Positions 44,779-52,337 of a DNA stretch of 64,000 nt are shown here, piece after piece. Below the pieces are notes generated by a model. That model was not told the DNA's origin. It saw nothing but the letters and a program-made list of their open reading frames with translations, and did no database searches. Source of the DNA: JAGOBP01 sp964550855. Lineage in GTDB: Bacteria > Chloroflexota > Anaerolineae > Fen-1058. Location: assembly GCA_964550855.1 (NCBI GenBank), contig CAZKBQ010000009.1, forward strand, positions 36,914 to 100,913, given 5' to 3'. A program made the translations under genes and the position numbers. Position 1 is the stretch's first letter. Every line of letters begins with the position of its first letter.

Positions 44779-46017
44779 TCACTTCTGTTTGACTTGATAC
44801 TTCGTCACGCCTTTGTCGGTCGTCACCCACAGCGCGCCCTGATCGTCGGACCATAGACAGTGCGCGCTGCCATCCACGTCGATCTGGCCCACGCGGCTGC
44901 CGTCGGGCCTGAGCACGCTGATGTCGCCGTTCTCTTCCAAAAAGATGCGACCCTGCCCGTCCACGGCCAGCGCTCCCACATTGTGGAACTGGCTGTCGCC
45001 TTCGCCGCTGCTGCCCAGCCGCGTAATAAACTTGCCGTTTGCGTCGAACTTGAAAATGGTTTGCTCATACTCGGCGGCGACGTACACATTGCCGCGGCCG
45101 TCCAGCGCCAACGCATTGCTCAATTCCACACTGTCGGTCATCGAACTGATCACGCCCGACTGCACGCCGATCAGCTGGCCGGCCGCGTCGAAGTGCACCA
45201 GATCTTCGCGCGCGCCCTCGACCGACGTGAAGATGCCGTTGCGGCGCTCGTACCACATCGCGTACAGACTGCCATCCGGCGCCAGCGCCAGTTCGCCGAA
45301 GCCCGGCCCGCCGCGGTACTTCAACTTGCCCAATGATTGGCCCGTCTGCCCGTCCCAGCGCGTGATGTCGCCGCCATCGGTGGTGAACACCACGCCCGAG
45401 CGATCAACCGCCAGCCCCAACAGCACCGAATTCTTGCCCCCGATGAAGAACTGCCTGAGGAACTTGCCCGCCGCATCGAAGACCTGAATACGCCCGCCCG
45501 CGTATTCGCCCACGTACACGCGGCCCTGGCCGTCCATGCCGCTGAGCGCCGCGCTGGTGAACTGTCCCGGGCCCATGCCCTTCTCGCCGAACTGCAAGAC
45601 AACGTCCGCGAAAGCCGGCGTGGGCGTGGGGCTGGGCGCAGCCATCGGCGGGCGGCGTGTCGGTTCGTTTTGGGCTTCGGCCGCCATCGTCGCCACGTCT
45701 TTCATCACGCCGGGAATGTCCGGGATGTTGTTCAGCGTCTGATTCATCGCCGTCAGCGGCAGAATCACCGTCACGATGACCATGAACGCGACAAAGCCGA
45801 CGACGCCGATGAGGCAGCCGGCATTGGGCGCACTTCGCGTTGGACGGGTATAACCGATCGGGTTGACGACCGCGATCGAAGGCGCCGCTTTCGGGCGCAG
45901 TTCCACGGGAACGGTCACCGCCGCCCCGCAATACGGGCAGCGCTGCGTCACGCCGTGACCATCGTATTGAATATCGCCGCCGCAGCGCGGGCAGTTGAAG
46001 GTCTCAAGTTGACTCAT
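44779..46017 (-). CDS. Zinc-ribbon membrane protein with C-terminal NHL/SMP-30-like beta-propeller
   Basis: 412 aa; ATG 46017 chosen because a zinc ribbon starts at once (FNCPRCGGDI ... QRCPYCGAAV, two CxxC). A transmembrane helix follows (CLIGVVGFVAFMVIVTVILP, about 85-105), then a Thr/Pro-rich stalk and a propeller with NHL-type strands (GRVYVGEYAGGRIQVFDAAG, GNVYVAAEYEQTIFKFDANG, GRIFLEENGDISVLRPDG). The cytoplasmic ribbon and outside propeller suggest a sensor or scaffold spanning the membrane. It overlaps the upstream 90-aa gene by 14 bp, so they are probably co-translated. Confidence 0.8.
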   Translation of the reverse strand: MSQLETFNCPRCGGDIQYDGHGVTQRCPYCGAAVTVPVELRPKAAPSIAVVNPIGYTRPTRSAPNAGCLIGVVGFVAFMVIVTVILPLTAMNQTLNNIPDIPGVMKDVATMAAEAQNEPTRRPPMAAPSPTPTPAFADVVLQFGEKGMGPGQFTSAALSGMDGQGRVYVGEYAGGRIQVFDAAGKFLRQFFIGGKNSVLLGLAVDRSGVVFTTDGGDITRWDGQTGQSLGKLKYRGGPGFGELALAPDGSLYAMWYERRNGIFTSVEGAREDLVHFDAAGQLIGVQSGVISSMTDSVELSNALALDGRGNVYVAAEYEQTIFKFDANGKFITRLGSSGEGDSQFHNVGALAVDGQGRIFLEENGDISVLRPDGSRVGQIDVDGSAHCLWSDDQGALWVTTDKGVTKYQVKQK

Positions 46018-46276
46018 CGTCTTCGCCTCGCGGGCCAGTAGGATCAGGCTCAGATCGATCGGCAGCCGGCGCATCGCCTGTGGCCGCCTGTGCCGGATCG
46101 TCCGGTGCGGCGGGCAGCCCGGCCCGATCGGGGACAGCCGGTTCCGATAACGGATCGTTGTCCGGCAGCAGCGTGTAATCCACCTGCTCTTCGCTGTGCG
46201 TAATCGTCAGTGACACAATTTTGGTTGTTCGCACCGTGCGCTGGATCACTCGCCGCATGCCATCGTCCTTGTTCAC
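46004..46276 (-). CDS. Small acidic hypothetical protein
   Basis: 90 aa (start 46276, or the second Met at 46258). The first third is basic and beta-prone (RRVIQRTVRTTKIVSLTITH), the rest is acidic and Pro/Asp-rich (PDNDPLSEPAVPDRAG) and probably disordered. I do not recognise a family. It opens the minus-strand envelope block, overlaps the zinc-ribbon/NHL gene by 14 bp, and is divergent from the STAND regulator with 68 bp between starts, so the two may be co-regulated. Confidence 0.6.
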   Translation of the reverse strand: MNKDDGMRRVIQRTVRTTKIVSLTITHSEEQVDYTLLPDNDPLSEPAVPDRAGLPAAPDDPAQAATGDAPAADRSEPDPTGPRGEDDEST

Positions 46277-46313
46277 ACTGTAGCACGTTGGATCGCGTCA
46301 AAGTTGACATTTC

Positions 46314-46342
46314 TTGCCAAAACCGTGGGGACTGATTAGAAT
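46314..46342 (+). promoter_or_regulatory. Promoter of the STAND-TPR gene, start codon at +1 region
   Basis: TTGCCA (46314-46319), 17-bp spacer, TAGAAT (46337-46342). Start expected near 46349, i.e. between the ATG codons at 46345 and 46351; no Shine-Dalgarno sequence is present. Confidence 0.55.
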
Positions 46343-46344
46343 CA

Positions 46345-49152
46345 ATGGCAATGCCAGTCACTGCCGCCGAGACTTTTGGAGACCTGTTAAAATACCTTCG
46401 TCGTCGGGCGCGCCTCACCCAACGCGAGCTGGCTCAGGCTGTGGGTTACACCGAAGCTCACATCTGCCGCCTTGAAAAGAACCAGCGCCCGCCCGATCTG
46501 ACCACCATTGCGGCGCTGTTCGGCCCGGCGCTTGAGCTGGAAGATGACGCGCCGACCATGGCCCGCCTGCTGGAACTGGCCGCCGCCGCGCGTGAAGAGC
46601 GCACCGTCACCCGCATCAGCTACACCGCCACCACCATCCGCGAAGAAGTGATTGAAGAACTGGGCACGCTGGAAGATATTCCGGCGCTGCCGCCGCACTA
46701 CGTGGCGCGCCCCGCCTTGCTTCAACAGGTGTTGGCCGCCTTGCAGCGCGATCGGCATGTCATGATCAGCGGACTGCCCGGCATGGGCAAAACGACGCTG
46801 GCGGGCAGCGCCGCGCACGAGGTCGCTCGCGATCGGCCCGTCTTCTGGCTGACATTTCAGCGCGGCATTTCCACCAGCTTCGATGTGATCCTGCGGCAGC
46901 TGGCGCTCTTCCTGCTGGCGCACGGTCAGACGCAGCTGCGTGAGCTGGCGCGGCCCGAAGCCGGCGCGCCGCTGCCGCCCGATCGGCAGCTCACGCTGAT
47001 CGGCGCAGCGCTGCATCAGCAGCCGGCCCTGTTGTGTTTCGACGAGGCGCAGACGGTGAGCGGCGACGAGGCGGTGCTGTCGCTCTTTCGCCACTTGCGC
47101 GCCACGCCGGCGCAGGTGTTGTACGCCGGGCGCGAAGCGGCGCCGCTGCCCGATACGCCCACCCTGCGCCTGAGCGGCCTGGAACCGAATGAGGCGCAGC
47201 AGTTGATCCAACAGTTGGACTTTAGGCTGCCGCCGGCGCTGCTGGAGCGTGTGTTGGCCAAGACGGCGCGCAGCCCCATGCTGCTGCGGCTGACCGCCGG
47301 TCAATTGCACGAGCGCGCCATCGATGCGACGAAATTCGTCGATCATCTCGACATGCAGCCGCAGGTCGCGGCTTATCTGGTGGAGACCGTACTGCACGAT
47401 CTGTCGCCCGCGGCCCGCGCGCTGGCCGAACTTGTGGCGGTGTTCCGTCACCCGATCGATCTCTATGACGACACGTTGATGGAATTGTGGACGAAGGCCG
47501 GTGGGGCGCGGCCGATCGATCGGGCTTTGGCGGAACTGCAGCGCCGGCATCTAATCGAAAATCCGCGTGAAGCGACGCTGCATCCGCTGGTGCGCGATCA
47601 TCTATACACAGCGCTGTCCACCGATCCGGTGCGCAAGAAGCAGCTGCACCTGATCGCCGCCGCGTGGGCCGAGCGCGGCGCAGGCGATGTGCTGGACGCG
47701 GCTTTTCATTACGTGCGCGCGGGGCGCGTATTGCAGGTCGCGCGCGTCATGGCCGATCAGAGCGAGGCCTTGTTCAATCGCGGGCAGGCTTCCGACGCCG
47801 CCGAGGTCATCGACGAAGCGCTGGCGCTGGCGCGCAAGCAGCGCAAACTTTCGCCGGACGTGCTGCGCCAGCTGCTGACGGCGCACGGCGATGTGTTGAA
47901 GTCCACGCCGCGCGCGGCCGAAGCCGAGGCCAGTTATCGCGAGGCGCTGGCGCTGGCACACGGTCAGCCGATCGCGCGCGCCAACATCGTGCGGGTGCTG
48001 GCGCAAAGTTTGATGCAGCGCGGCCAGACGGCCGAGGCGCTGCGCCTGTGCCAATCGGCGGTGGCCGGGCTGGCGCCCAGCGACGTCATCCTGCGGGCGC
48101 GGCTGCTGGCCGTGCAGTGCCGCGCGCATCTGGTGCAGTCGCAATACGAAGAGGCCGAACGCACCGCACGCGAGGCGCTGGCTTTGACCCCGCACTTCGC
48201 CGAATATCTGCCGCAGGTAGCCGACGATGTCATCGCGCGCGCCGAACGGACGCTGGGCTGGATCAACTACACGCGCCATCCACAGGGCGAAGAATCCATT
48301 GCGCACTATCGGCGCGGGTTGGCCGCCGCGCGCCGATCGAGCATCCGCGTGGTCGAAGCGGCGTTGCTGTCCAACATCGGCACGGCGCTGCTCGAACGTG
48401 GGGAGTGGGCCGGCGCGGTGGAGTCGTATCAGGCGTCGTATGCGGCCTTTGAGTCGTTCGGCGATGTGTACAGCATGGCGAGCGTGCTGCACAATCTGGC
48501 AGAGGTGCATCACAAGCGCAACGAGCTGGCGACGGCTTTGCAGTATCTCGATCGGGTGTGTGAGATGGAACGGCGCGTGGGCGACCACGAAGGGCTGTTG
48601 AGCTCCGAGCAGGGCCGCGCTGCCGTGCTGCTGGACATGGGCCGCGTGGCGGACGCCCGCGCGACCATCGACGCCGTGTTAAACGGCTTCACCGAATCAA
48701 GCGATACCTGGACGCTGGGTTCGTGTCTGATCATGCTGGCGGAACTGCAAATGCTGCAACAGCAGCTTGCGGCGTGCCGCGCCACGATCGATCGGGTGCT
48801 GGCGATGCCGGGCGTCCGCGAGAACGCGCGCATCCACGCCTGGGTGCAGAGTGTGCTGGTGCTGGCGCAGCTGGCCGCCGGCGATGTGGCCGGCGCGCAG
48901 GGCAGCGCCGTCGGCCAGCCGCCGGCCGATGTGGGCCTGGATCTAAGCTTCCGCTGGCAGATGGTCGATTGCCTGCTTCAGCTGGCTGCCGGCGACGTGA
49001 CCGGTGCGCGGGCGCAATTGCAGATCGCCGCGCAGAACGCTCGCGCGGCCGGGCATCTGCTCAACGCCATCACCGCTGAGCGGATTTTGGCCGGTTCGGC
49101 CGCGCCGGTGACGGAGCTGCCGGCGTTGTTGTACATTGACAGTAAGGAGTAG
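46345..49152 (+). CDS. XRE-STAND NTPase-TPR regulator
   Basis: 935 aa. N-terminal XRE helix-turn-helix (LKYLRRRARLTQRELAQAVG, ICRLEKNQRPPDLTTIA, about 10-70). NB-ARC/AAA-like ATPase with Walker A GLPGMGKTT (143-151) and Walker B ALLCFDEAQ, a winged-helix region near 390-430, then roughly 450 residues of TPR-like helices (GEESIAHYRRGLAAARRSS, VESYQASYAAFESFGDVYSM). This is the architecture of signal-integrating STAND regulators (MalT/SARP-like), where the repeats sense a ligand and ATP drives oligomerisation. ATG 46345 or 46351; a promoter ending at 46342 implies a leaderless mRNA. Could also act as a defence-type NTPase, but the XRE domain favours transcription control. Confidence 0.85.
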   Translation: MAMPVTAAETFGDLLKYLRRRARLTQRELAQAVGYTEAHICRLEKNQRPPDLTTIAALFGPALELEDDAPTMARLLELAAAAREERTVTRISYTATTIREEVIEELGTLEDIPALPPHYVARPALLQQVLAALQRDRHVMISGLPGMGKTTLAGSAAHEVARDRPVFWLTFQRGISTSFDVILRQLALFLLAHGQTQLRELARPEAGAPLPPDRQLTLIGAALHQQPALLCFDEAQTVSGDEAVLSLFRHLRATPAQVLYAGREAAPLPDTPTLRLSGLEPNEAQQLIQQLDFRLPPALLERVLAKTARSPMLLRLTAGQLHERAIDATKFVDHLDMQPQVAAYLVETVLHDLSPAARALAELVAVFRHPIDLYDDTLMELWTKAGGARPIDRALAELQRRHLIENPREATLHPLVRDHLYTALSTDPVRKKQLHLIAAAWAERGAGDVLDAAFHYVRAGRVLQVARVMADQSEALFNRGQASDAAEVIDEALALARKQRKLSPDVLRQLLTAHGDVLKSTPRAAEAEASYREALALAHGQPIARANIVRVLAQSLMQRGQTAEALRLCQSAVAGLAPSDVILRARLLAVQCRAHLVQSQYEEAERTAREALALTPHFAEYLPQVADDVIARAERTLGWINYTRHPQGEESIAHYRRGLAAARRSSIRVVEAALLSNIGTALLERGEWAGAVESYQASYAAFESFGDVYSMASVLHNLAEVHHKRNELATALQYLDRVCEMERRVGDHEGLLSSEQGRAAVLLDMGRVADARATIDAVLNGFTESSDTWTLGSCLIMLAELQMLQQQLAACRATIDRVLAMPGVRENARIHAWVQSVLVLAQLAAGDVAGAQGSAVGQPPADVGLDLSFRWQMVDCLLQLAAGDVTGARAQLQIAAQNARAAGHLLNAITAERILAGSAAPVTELPALLYIDSKE

Positions 49153-49158
49153 TGGGTA

Positions 49159-49200
49159 ACGAGTGATGAGTAATGAGTAACGAGTAATGAGTAAAACGTA
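49159..49200. repeat. 7-bp phased intergenic array (6 units)
   Basis: Six contiguous heptamers: ACGAGTG, ATGAGTA, ATGAGTA, ACGAGTA, ATGAGTA, AAACGTA. Immediately follows the stop of the STAND-TPR gene, whose last codons already resemble the repeat. Confidence 0.75.
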
Positions 49201-49448
49201 AAGCCGCGCACGAGGTCAACACGGCCCGTCAGACTCGAAGAACGGCAAAACCCCGGGGCATCAGGCGGCCGATCGTCAAAGCGCCGCCCGGCGTGAATGT
49301 TGAGGCCGACGATGTGAGCGTGACGGGCGATGTCGGCGGGCGCGGCAAGAGGGCGCAGACGAGCCGCGTCCCGATCAATTTGCAGATGGCGGTGTTTGCC
49401 CCGCCGCCGGATTTGCAGCAGCTGCGCGGCGTGTACCCGTTACAATGA
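49191..49448 (+). pseudogene. Possible N-terminal remnant of a STAND/NACHT-type protein
   Basis: An open stretch without an ATG reads RRPIVKAPPGVNVEADDVSV, TGDVGG and MAVFAPPPDLQQLRGVYPLQ, then stops at TGA 49446-49448. The pattern (a VxVxGDVxG beta-hairpin followed by APPPDLxxLRxxYL) is what I recall from the segment preceding NACHT domains in Chloroflexi and cyanobacterial STAND proteins, where the next residues would run into the NTPase. No NTPase follows here, so it looks like a decayed gene. Only internal GTG codons could initiate it. Confidence 0.35.
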
Positions 49449-49676
49449 TTGCGTGTTACGCGCGGGTCGCGCACTGCAGCGGGTACTCCCCAGACTCTCG
49501 CAACTCCAATCTGAGTTTTCGGTGCGTCCTCCAGGCTTCATAGCCCGATCTGCTGATTTCTGTGAGAAGCGTTCTGATTTTCGGTGTGAAGGGTGTGAGG
49601 CAGCGGATGGACAACGGATAAGCGGGTGCGGGGCTGATGTAAGCGAATGGCCGTCAGAAACGCGCGGTAATCCTGA

Positions 49677-50081
49677 TTAGGGCCGAGATTGCTTCGGCCG
49701 CGGCTCAAGCCTCTCGGTTTCGCCGCGCGGCCCGTCCAGCAGCAAGATCAATTTGTTCAGGACGTTACGCCCGAGAATCGCCTCTGCGCCAAAATCGTCG
49801 CCGGCCACCAGCACGCCGGGCAGCCGCAAAGCATCGATGTGCAGATCCACCTCGTAAAGATGGATATCCCGTACCTCGCCTAACACGCCGCGCAAGACGG
49901 CGTCGCCCGAAACGATCGCTTCCACCTGTTCGAGATAGACGATCGGGATCAACGTTGCATCGGCGCCAGTATCGACGATGGCGGAGAGCAGCGTATCATC
50001 AGGCGCTTCGCCGGGCGCCGACAGGCGCAAGTGCAGCACAGGCATCGGCGGCGTATAGAAGGAATCGTAAGGGGTGCTCAT
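49677..50081 (-). CDS. Retropepsin-like aspartic protease (clan AA)
   Basis: 134 aa. AIVDTGADATLIP carries the single-domain aspartyl-protease triad D37-T38-G39, and AEAILGRNVLNKLILLLDGP is the family's second hallmark (ILG-R-x-x-L/N followed by the flap-side strand). Half-sized, so it would work as a homodimer. Substrate unknown. ATGA overlap (50078-50081) couples it to the upstream DUF5678-like gene, a pairing that suggests a two-protein module. Confidence 0.82.
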   Translation of the reverse strand: MSTPYDSFYTPPMPVLHLRLSAPGEAPDDTLLSAIVDTGADATLIPIVYLEQVEAIVSGDAVLRGVLGEVRDIHLYEVDLHIDALRLPGVLVAGDDFGAEAILGRNVLNKLILLLDGPRGETERLEPRPKQSRP

Positions 50082-50437
50082 GCCGATCCCAGTCGCGTGC
50101 TGACGATGCGGAATTCACGGCGACCTTCGGCGGGGGTGATCAACACGGCCGTCTTGCCATAGCGGGCACGGATTCGTTGGCGCAGCGCTTCTTCATCGTG
50201 ATCATGATCGATCACGGCCTTGTCGTGCACGGCGACAAACTCACCCGCATAGCGCGCGCGCGTCTCAGCCGGTACGCCACGCCACCAAGCCGCCTCAGTT
50301 TCTATCTTCCGACGCTGCGCCTCAAAACGATAGCGCCGCACTGCCGTGGCAATCAAATTCTCAACGTCCACACCCGCCTGCGCCGCTTCCTGCCGGATTT
50401 GTGAGGCCAATGGCTCATGCACAATGATCTCGCTCAT
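50078..50437 (-). CDS. DUF5678-like protein paired with retropepsin
   Basis: 119 aa from ATG 50437, preceded by GAGGAG; the frame upstream to 50485 is formed by heptamer repeats. N-terminal part is helical (LASQIRQEAAQAGVDVENLI, AVRRYRFEAQRRKIE), resembling the DNA- or partner-binding helices of antitoxin-like proteins. The C-terminal part, RYAGEFVAVHDKAVIDHDHD followed by EALRQRIRARYGKTAVLITP, matches the DUF5678 pattern (G-x-x-VAV-x-x-x-x-V plus helix plus strand). It may present or regulate the protease encoded 4 bp overlapping downstream. Confidence 0.7.
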   Translation of the reverse strand: MSEIIVHEPLASQIRQEAAQAGVDVENLIATAVRRYRFEAQRRKIETEAAWWRGVPAETRARYAGEFVAVHDKAVIDHDHDEEALRQRIRARYGKTAVLITPAEGRREFRIVSTRLGSA

Positions 50438-50477
50438 TTTCAGCACTCCTCTTGTTTGAATTCTATCACACCCCACA

Positions 50478-50503
50478 TCACTCATTACTCGTTACTCATC
50501 ACC
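50478..50503. repeat. Short 7-bp repeat array (inverted orientation)
   Basis: On the minus strand it reads ATGAGTA, ACGAGTA, ATGAGTG with GTG flanks, the same heptamer family as at 49.2 kb. Lies between the urocanate hydratase stop and the DUF5678-like start. Confidence 0.65.
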
Positions 50504-50505
50504 TC

Positions 50506-52152
50506 TCACTTCATCATCGGAATCTTCACGCCCATCTTCTTCGCAAACTCAATCGCCTCAGGATAGCCCGCATCGACGTGCCGCACCACGCCCATGCCGG
50601 GATCGGTCGTGAGCACGCGCTCCAGGCGTTTCGCCGCTTCGGGCGTGCCGTCGGCCACGATGACCTGTCCCGCGTGCTGGCTGTAGCCGATACCCACGCC
50701 GCCGCCGTGATGGAAACTCACCCATGTGGCGCCGCCCACCGCGTTGATCAATGCGTTCAAGATCGGCCAATCGCTGATGGCGTCCGAGCCGTCGCGCATG
50801 CCTTCCGTCTCACGGCGCGGCGAGGCCACCGATCCCGCATCCAGATGATCACGCCCGATCACGATCGGCGCGGAGACTTCGCCCTTTGCCACCAGTTCGT
50901 TGAACTTCAACCCCGCCAGATGCCGTTCGCCGTAGCCCAGCCAGCAGATGCGCGCGGGCAGTCCTTGAAAAGCCACGCGCTTTTGCGCCATGCGGATCCA
51001 TCGCTCCAGCGATTTGTTCTCCGGGAACAATTCCAGAATTGCTTCGTCGGTGCGAAACAGGTCTTTCTCGTCGCCGCTCAAGGCCACCCAGCGGAACGGC
51101 CCCTTGCCTTCGCAGAACAACGGACGGATGAAAGCCGGCACAAAGCCCGGATAGTTGAAGGCGTCCTTCACGCCGGCGTCATACGCGCGCTGGCGCAAAT
51201 TGTTGCCGTAGTCAAACACCACCGCTCCGCGCTGCTGAAAGTCCAGCATGGCCTGCACGTGCCGCGCCATCGAGGCCATCGAGCGCTCGGCGAACGCCTC
51301 GGGATTTAGCGAGCGCAGCGCCACGGCATCTTCCAGCGGCATGCCGTGTGGAATGTAGTACAACGGATCGTGCGCGGGCGTTTGATCGGTCACGACGTCG
51401 GGCACCACGCCGCGCACGACAAGTTCGGGGAAGATATCGGCGGCGTTGGCAATCAACCCGATCGACAACGGCTTCCCATCGTTCTTCGCTTCTTCCACCA
51501 GCGTCATCGCCTCTTCCAGCGTATCGACGATCACGTCGAGGTAGCGCGTTTCCAGGCGGCGTTTGGCCCGCGCCGGATCGACTTCCACCACGAGGCCCAC
51601 GCCTTCATTCATCGTAATTGCCAGCGGCTGCGCGCCGCCCATGCCGCCCAGTCCCGCCGTCAGCACGAACTTGCCCTTGAGCGACGGCCAGCCCTGCTGC
51701 GCGGCCAGCGCGGCCAGCGTCTCATACGTGCCCTGCAAAATCCCCTGCGTGCCGATGTAAATCCACGAACCCGCCGTCATCTGCCCGAAGACCATCAGGC
51801 CTTCGCGCTCGTACTCATCGAATTGTTCCTGTGTGGCCCAGTGCGGCACGATGTTGCTGTTGGCGATCAGCACGCGCGGCGCATCGCGGTGCGTCTTGAA
51901 CACGGCCACCGGCTTGCCCGATTGGACCAGCAGCGTCTCGTCGTCTGCCAAGTCTTTCAGCGTCGCGACGATGGCGTCAAACGCCTCCCACGAGCGCGCG
52001 GCGCGCCCGCGCCCGCCGTACACGATCAACTCGTCGGGCTGTTCGGCCACATCGGGATCGAGGTTGTTCATCAGCATGCGCAGCGCCGCTTCCTGCTGCC
52101 AGCCTTTGCACGTCAACTGCGTGCCGCGCGGGGCGCGGATGATGCGGGACAT
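50506..52152 (-). CDS. hutU: Urocanate hydratase
   Basis: 548 aa; GGAGGCCACCC before ATG 52152. Characteristic stretches: LTCKGWQQEAALRMLMNNLD, GKPVAVFKTHRDAPRVLIAN, NIVPHWATQEQFDEYEREGL, TAGSWIYIGTQGILQGTYET, GLGGMGGAQPLA (NAD binding), GSVASPRRETEGMRDGSDAI and WVSFHHGGGVGIGYSQHAGQ. Converts urocanate to imidazolonepropionate in histidine degradation using tightly bound NAD as electrophile. No hutH, hutI or hutG is in the window, so the pathway is dispersed. Heptamer arrays flank both ends of the gene. Confidence 0.97.
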   Translation of the reverse strand: MSRIIRAPRGTQLTCKGWQQEAALRMLMNNLDPDVAEQPDELIVYGGRGRAARSWEAFDAIVATLKDLADDETLLVQSGKPVAVFKTHRDAPRVLIANSNIVPHWATQEQFDEYEREGLMVFGQMTAGSWIYIGTQGILQGTYETLAALAAQQGWPSLKGKFVLTAGLGGMGGAQPLAITMNEGVGLVVEVDPARAKRRLETRYLDVIVDTLEEAMTLVEEAKNDGKPLSIGLIANAADIFPELVVRGVVPDVVTDQTPAHDPLYYIPHGMPLEDAVALRSLNPEAFAERSMASMARHVQAMLDFQQRGAVVFDYGNNLRQRAYDAGVKDAFNYPGFVPAFIRPLFCEGKGPFRWVALSGDEKDLFRTDEAILELFPENKSLERWIRMAQKRVAFQGLPARICWLGYGERHLAGLKFNELVAKGEVSAPIVIGRDHLDAGSVASPRRETEGMRDGSDAISDWPILNALINAVGGATWVSFHHGGGVGIGYSQHAGQVIVADGTPEAAKRLERVLTTDPGMGVVRHVDAGYPEAIEFAKKMGVKIPMMK

Positions 52153-52165
52153 GGGTGGCCTCCGT

Positions 52166-52221
52166 GACGAGTAATGAGTGAAACGTAATACGTAAAACGT
52201 AAAGCGTGAAGCGTAAAACGT
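52166..52221. repeat. 7-bp phased intergenic array (8 units)
   Basis: Eight uninterrupted heptamers in register: ACGAGTA, ATGAGTG, AAACGTA, ATACGTA, AAACGTA, AAGCGTG, AAGCGTA, AAACGTG. Consensus roughly A-n-R/A-M-G-T-R, with GT in fixed positions. It lies between hutU and the divergent methyltransferase. Longest array in the window. Confidence 0.8.
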
Positions 52222-52301
52222 GAAGCCGTGTCCGTTATCCGATGTTTATCGCTGCTTTGAAATTGTAACTCCATCCTCCGCGCGCGCCAAGTCATTTTTC
52301 A

Positions 52302-52331
52302 TTGGACATTGGTCATGTGTCATTGTAAACT
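52302..52331 (+). promoter_or_regulatory. Promoter of the methyltransferase, leaderless geometry
   Basis: TTGGAC (52302-52307), 18-bp spacer, TAAACT (52326-52331). The predicted start falls on or next to the ATG at 52338, and no Shine-Dalgarno sequence is present. Confidence 0.5.
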
Positions 52332-52337
52332 TGCGCC

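Larger units (their letters stand above)
49153..49676. other. 524-bp intergenic region: heptamer array, gene remnant, otherwise featureless
   Basis: 49153-49202 carries the 7-bp array and 49191-49448 a coding-like remnant, both listed separately. 49450-49676 shows no convincing reading frame, hairpin or promoter. Confidence 0.6.

Noticed and set aside
46345..49152. Calling the STAND-TPR protein an anti-phage defence NTPase
   Set aside because: No effector domain (nuclease, protease, TIR or membrane pore) is seen; the XRE domain fits a transcription regulator better.
49159..52221. Possible CRISPR array
   Set aside because: The repeats are contiguous 7-mers without spacers, and no cas gene is present.
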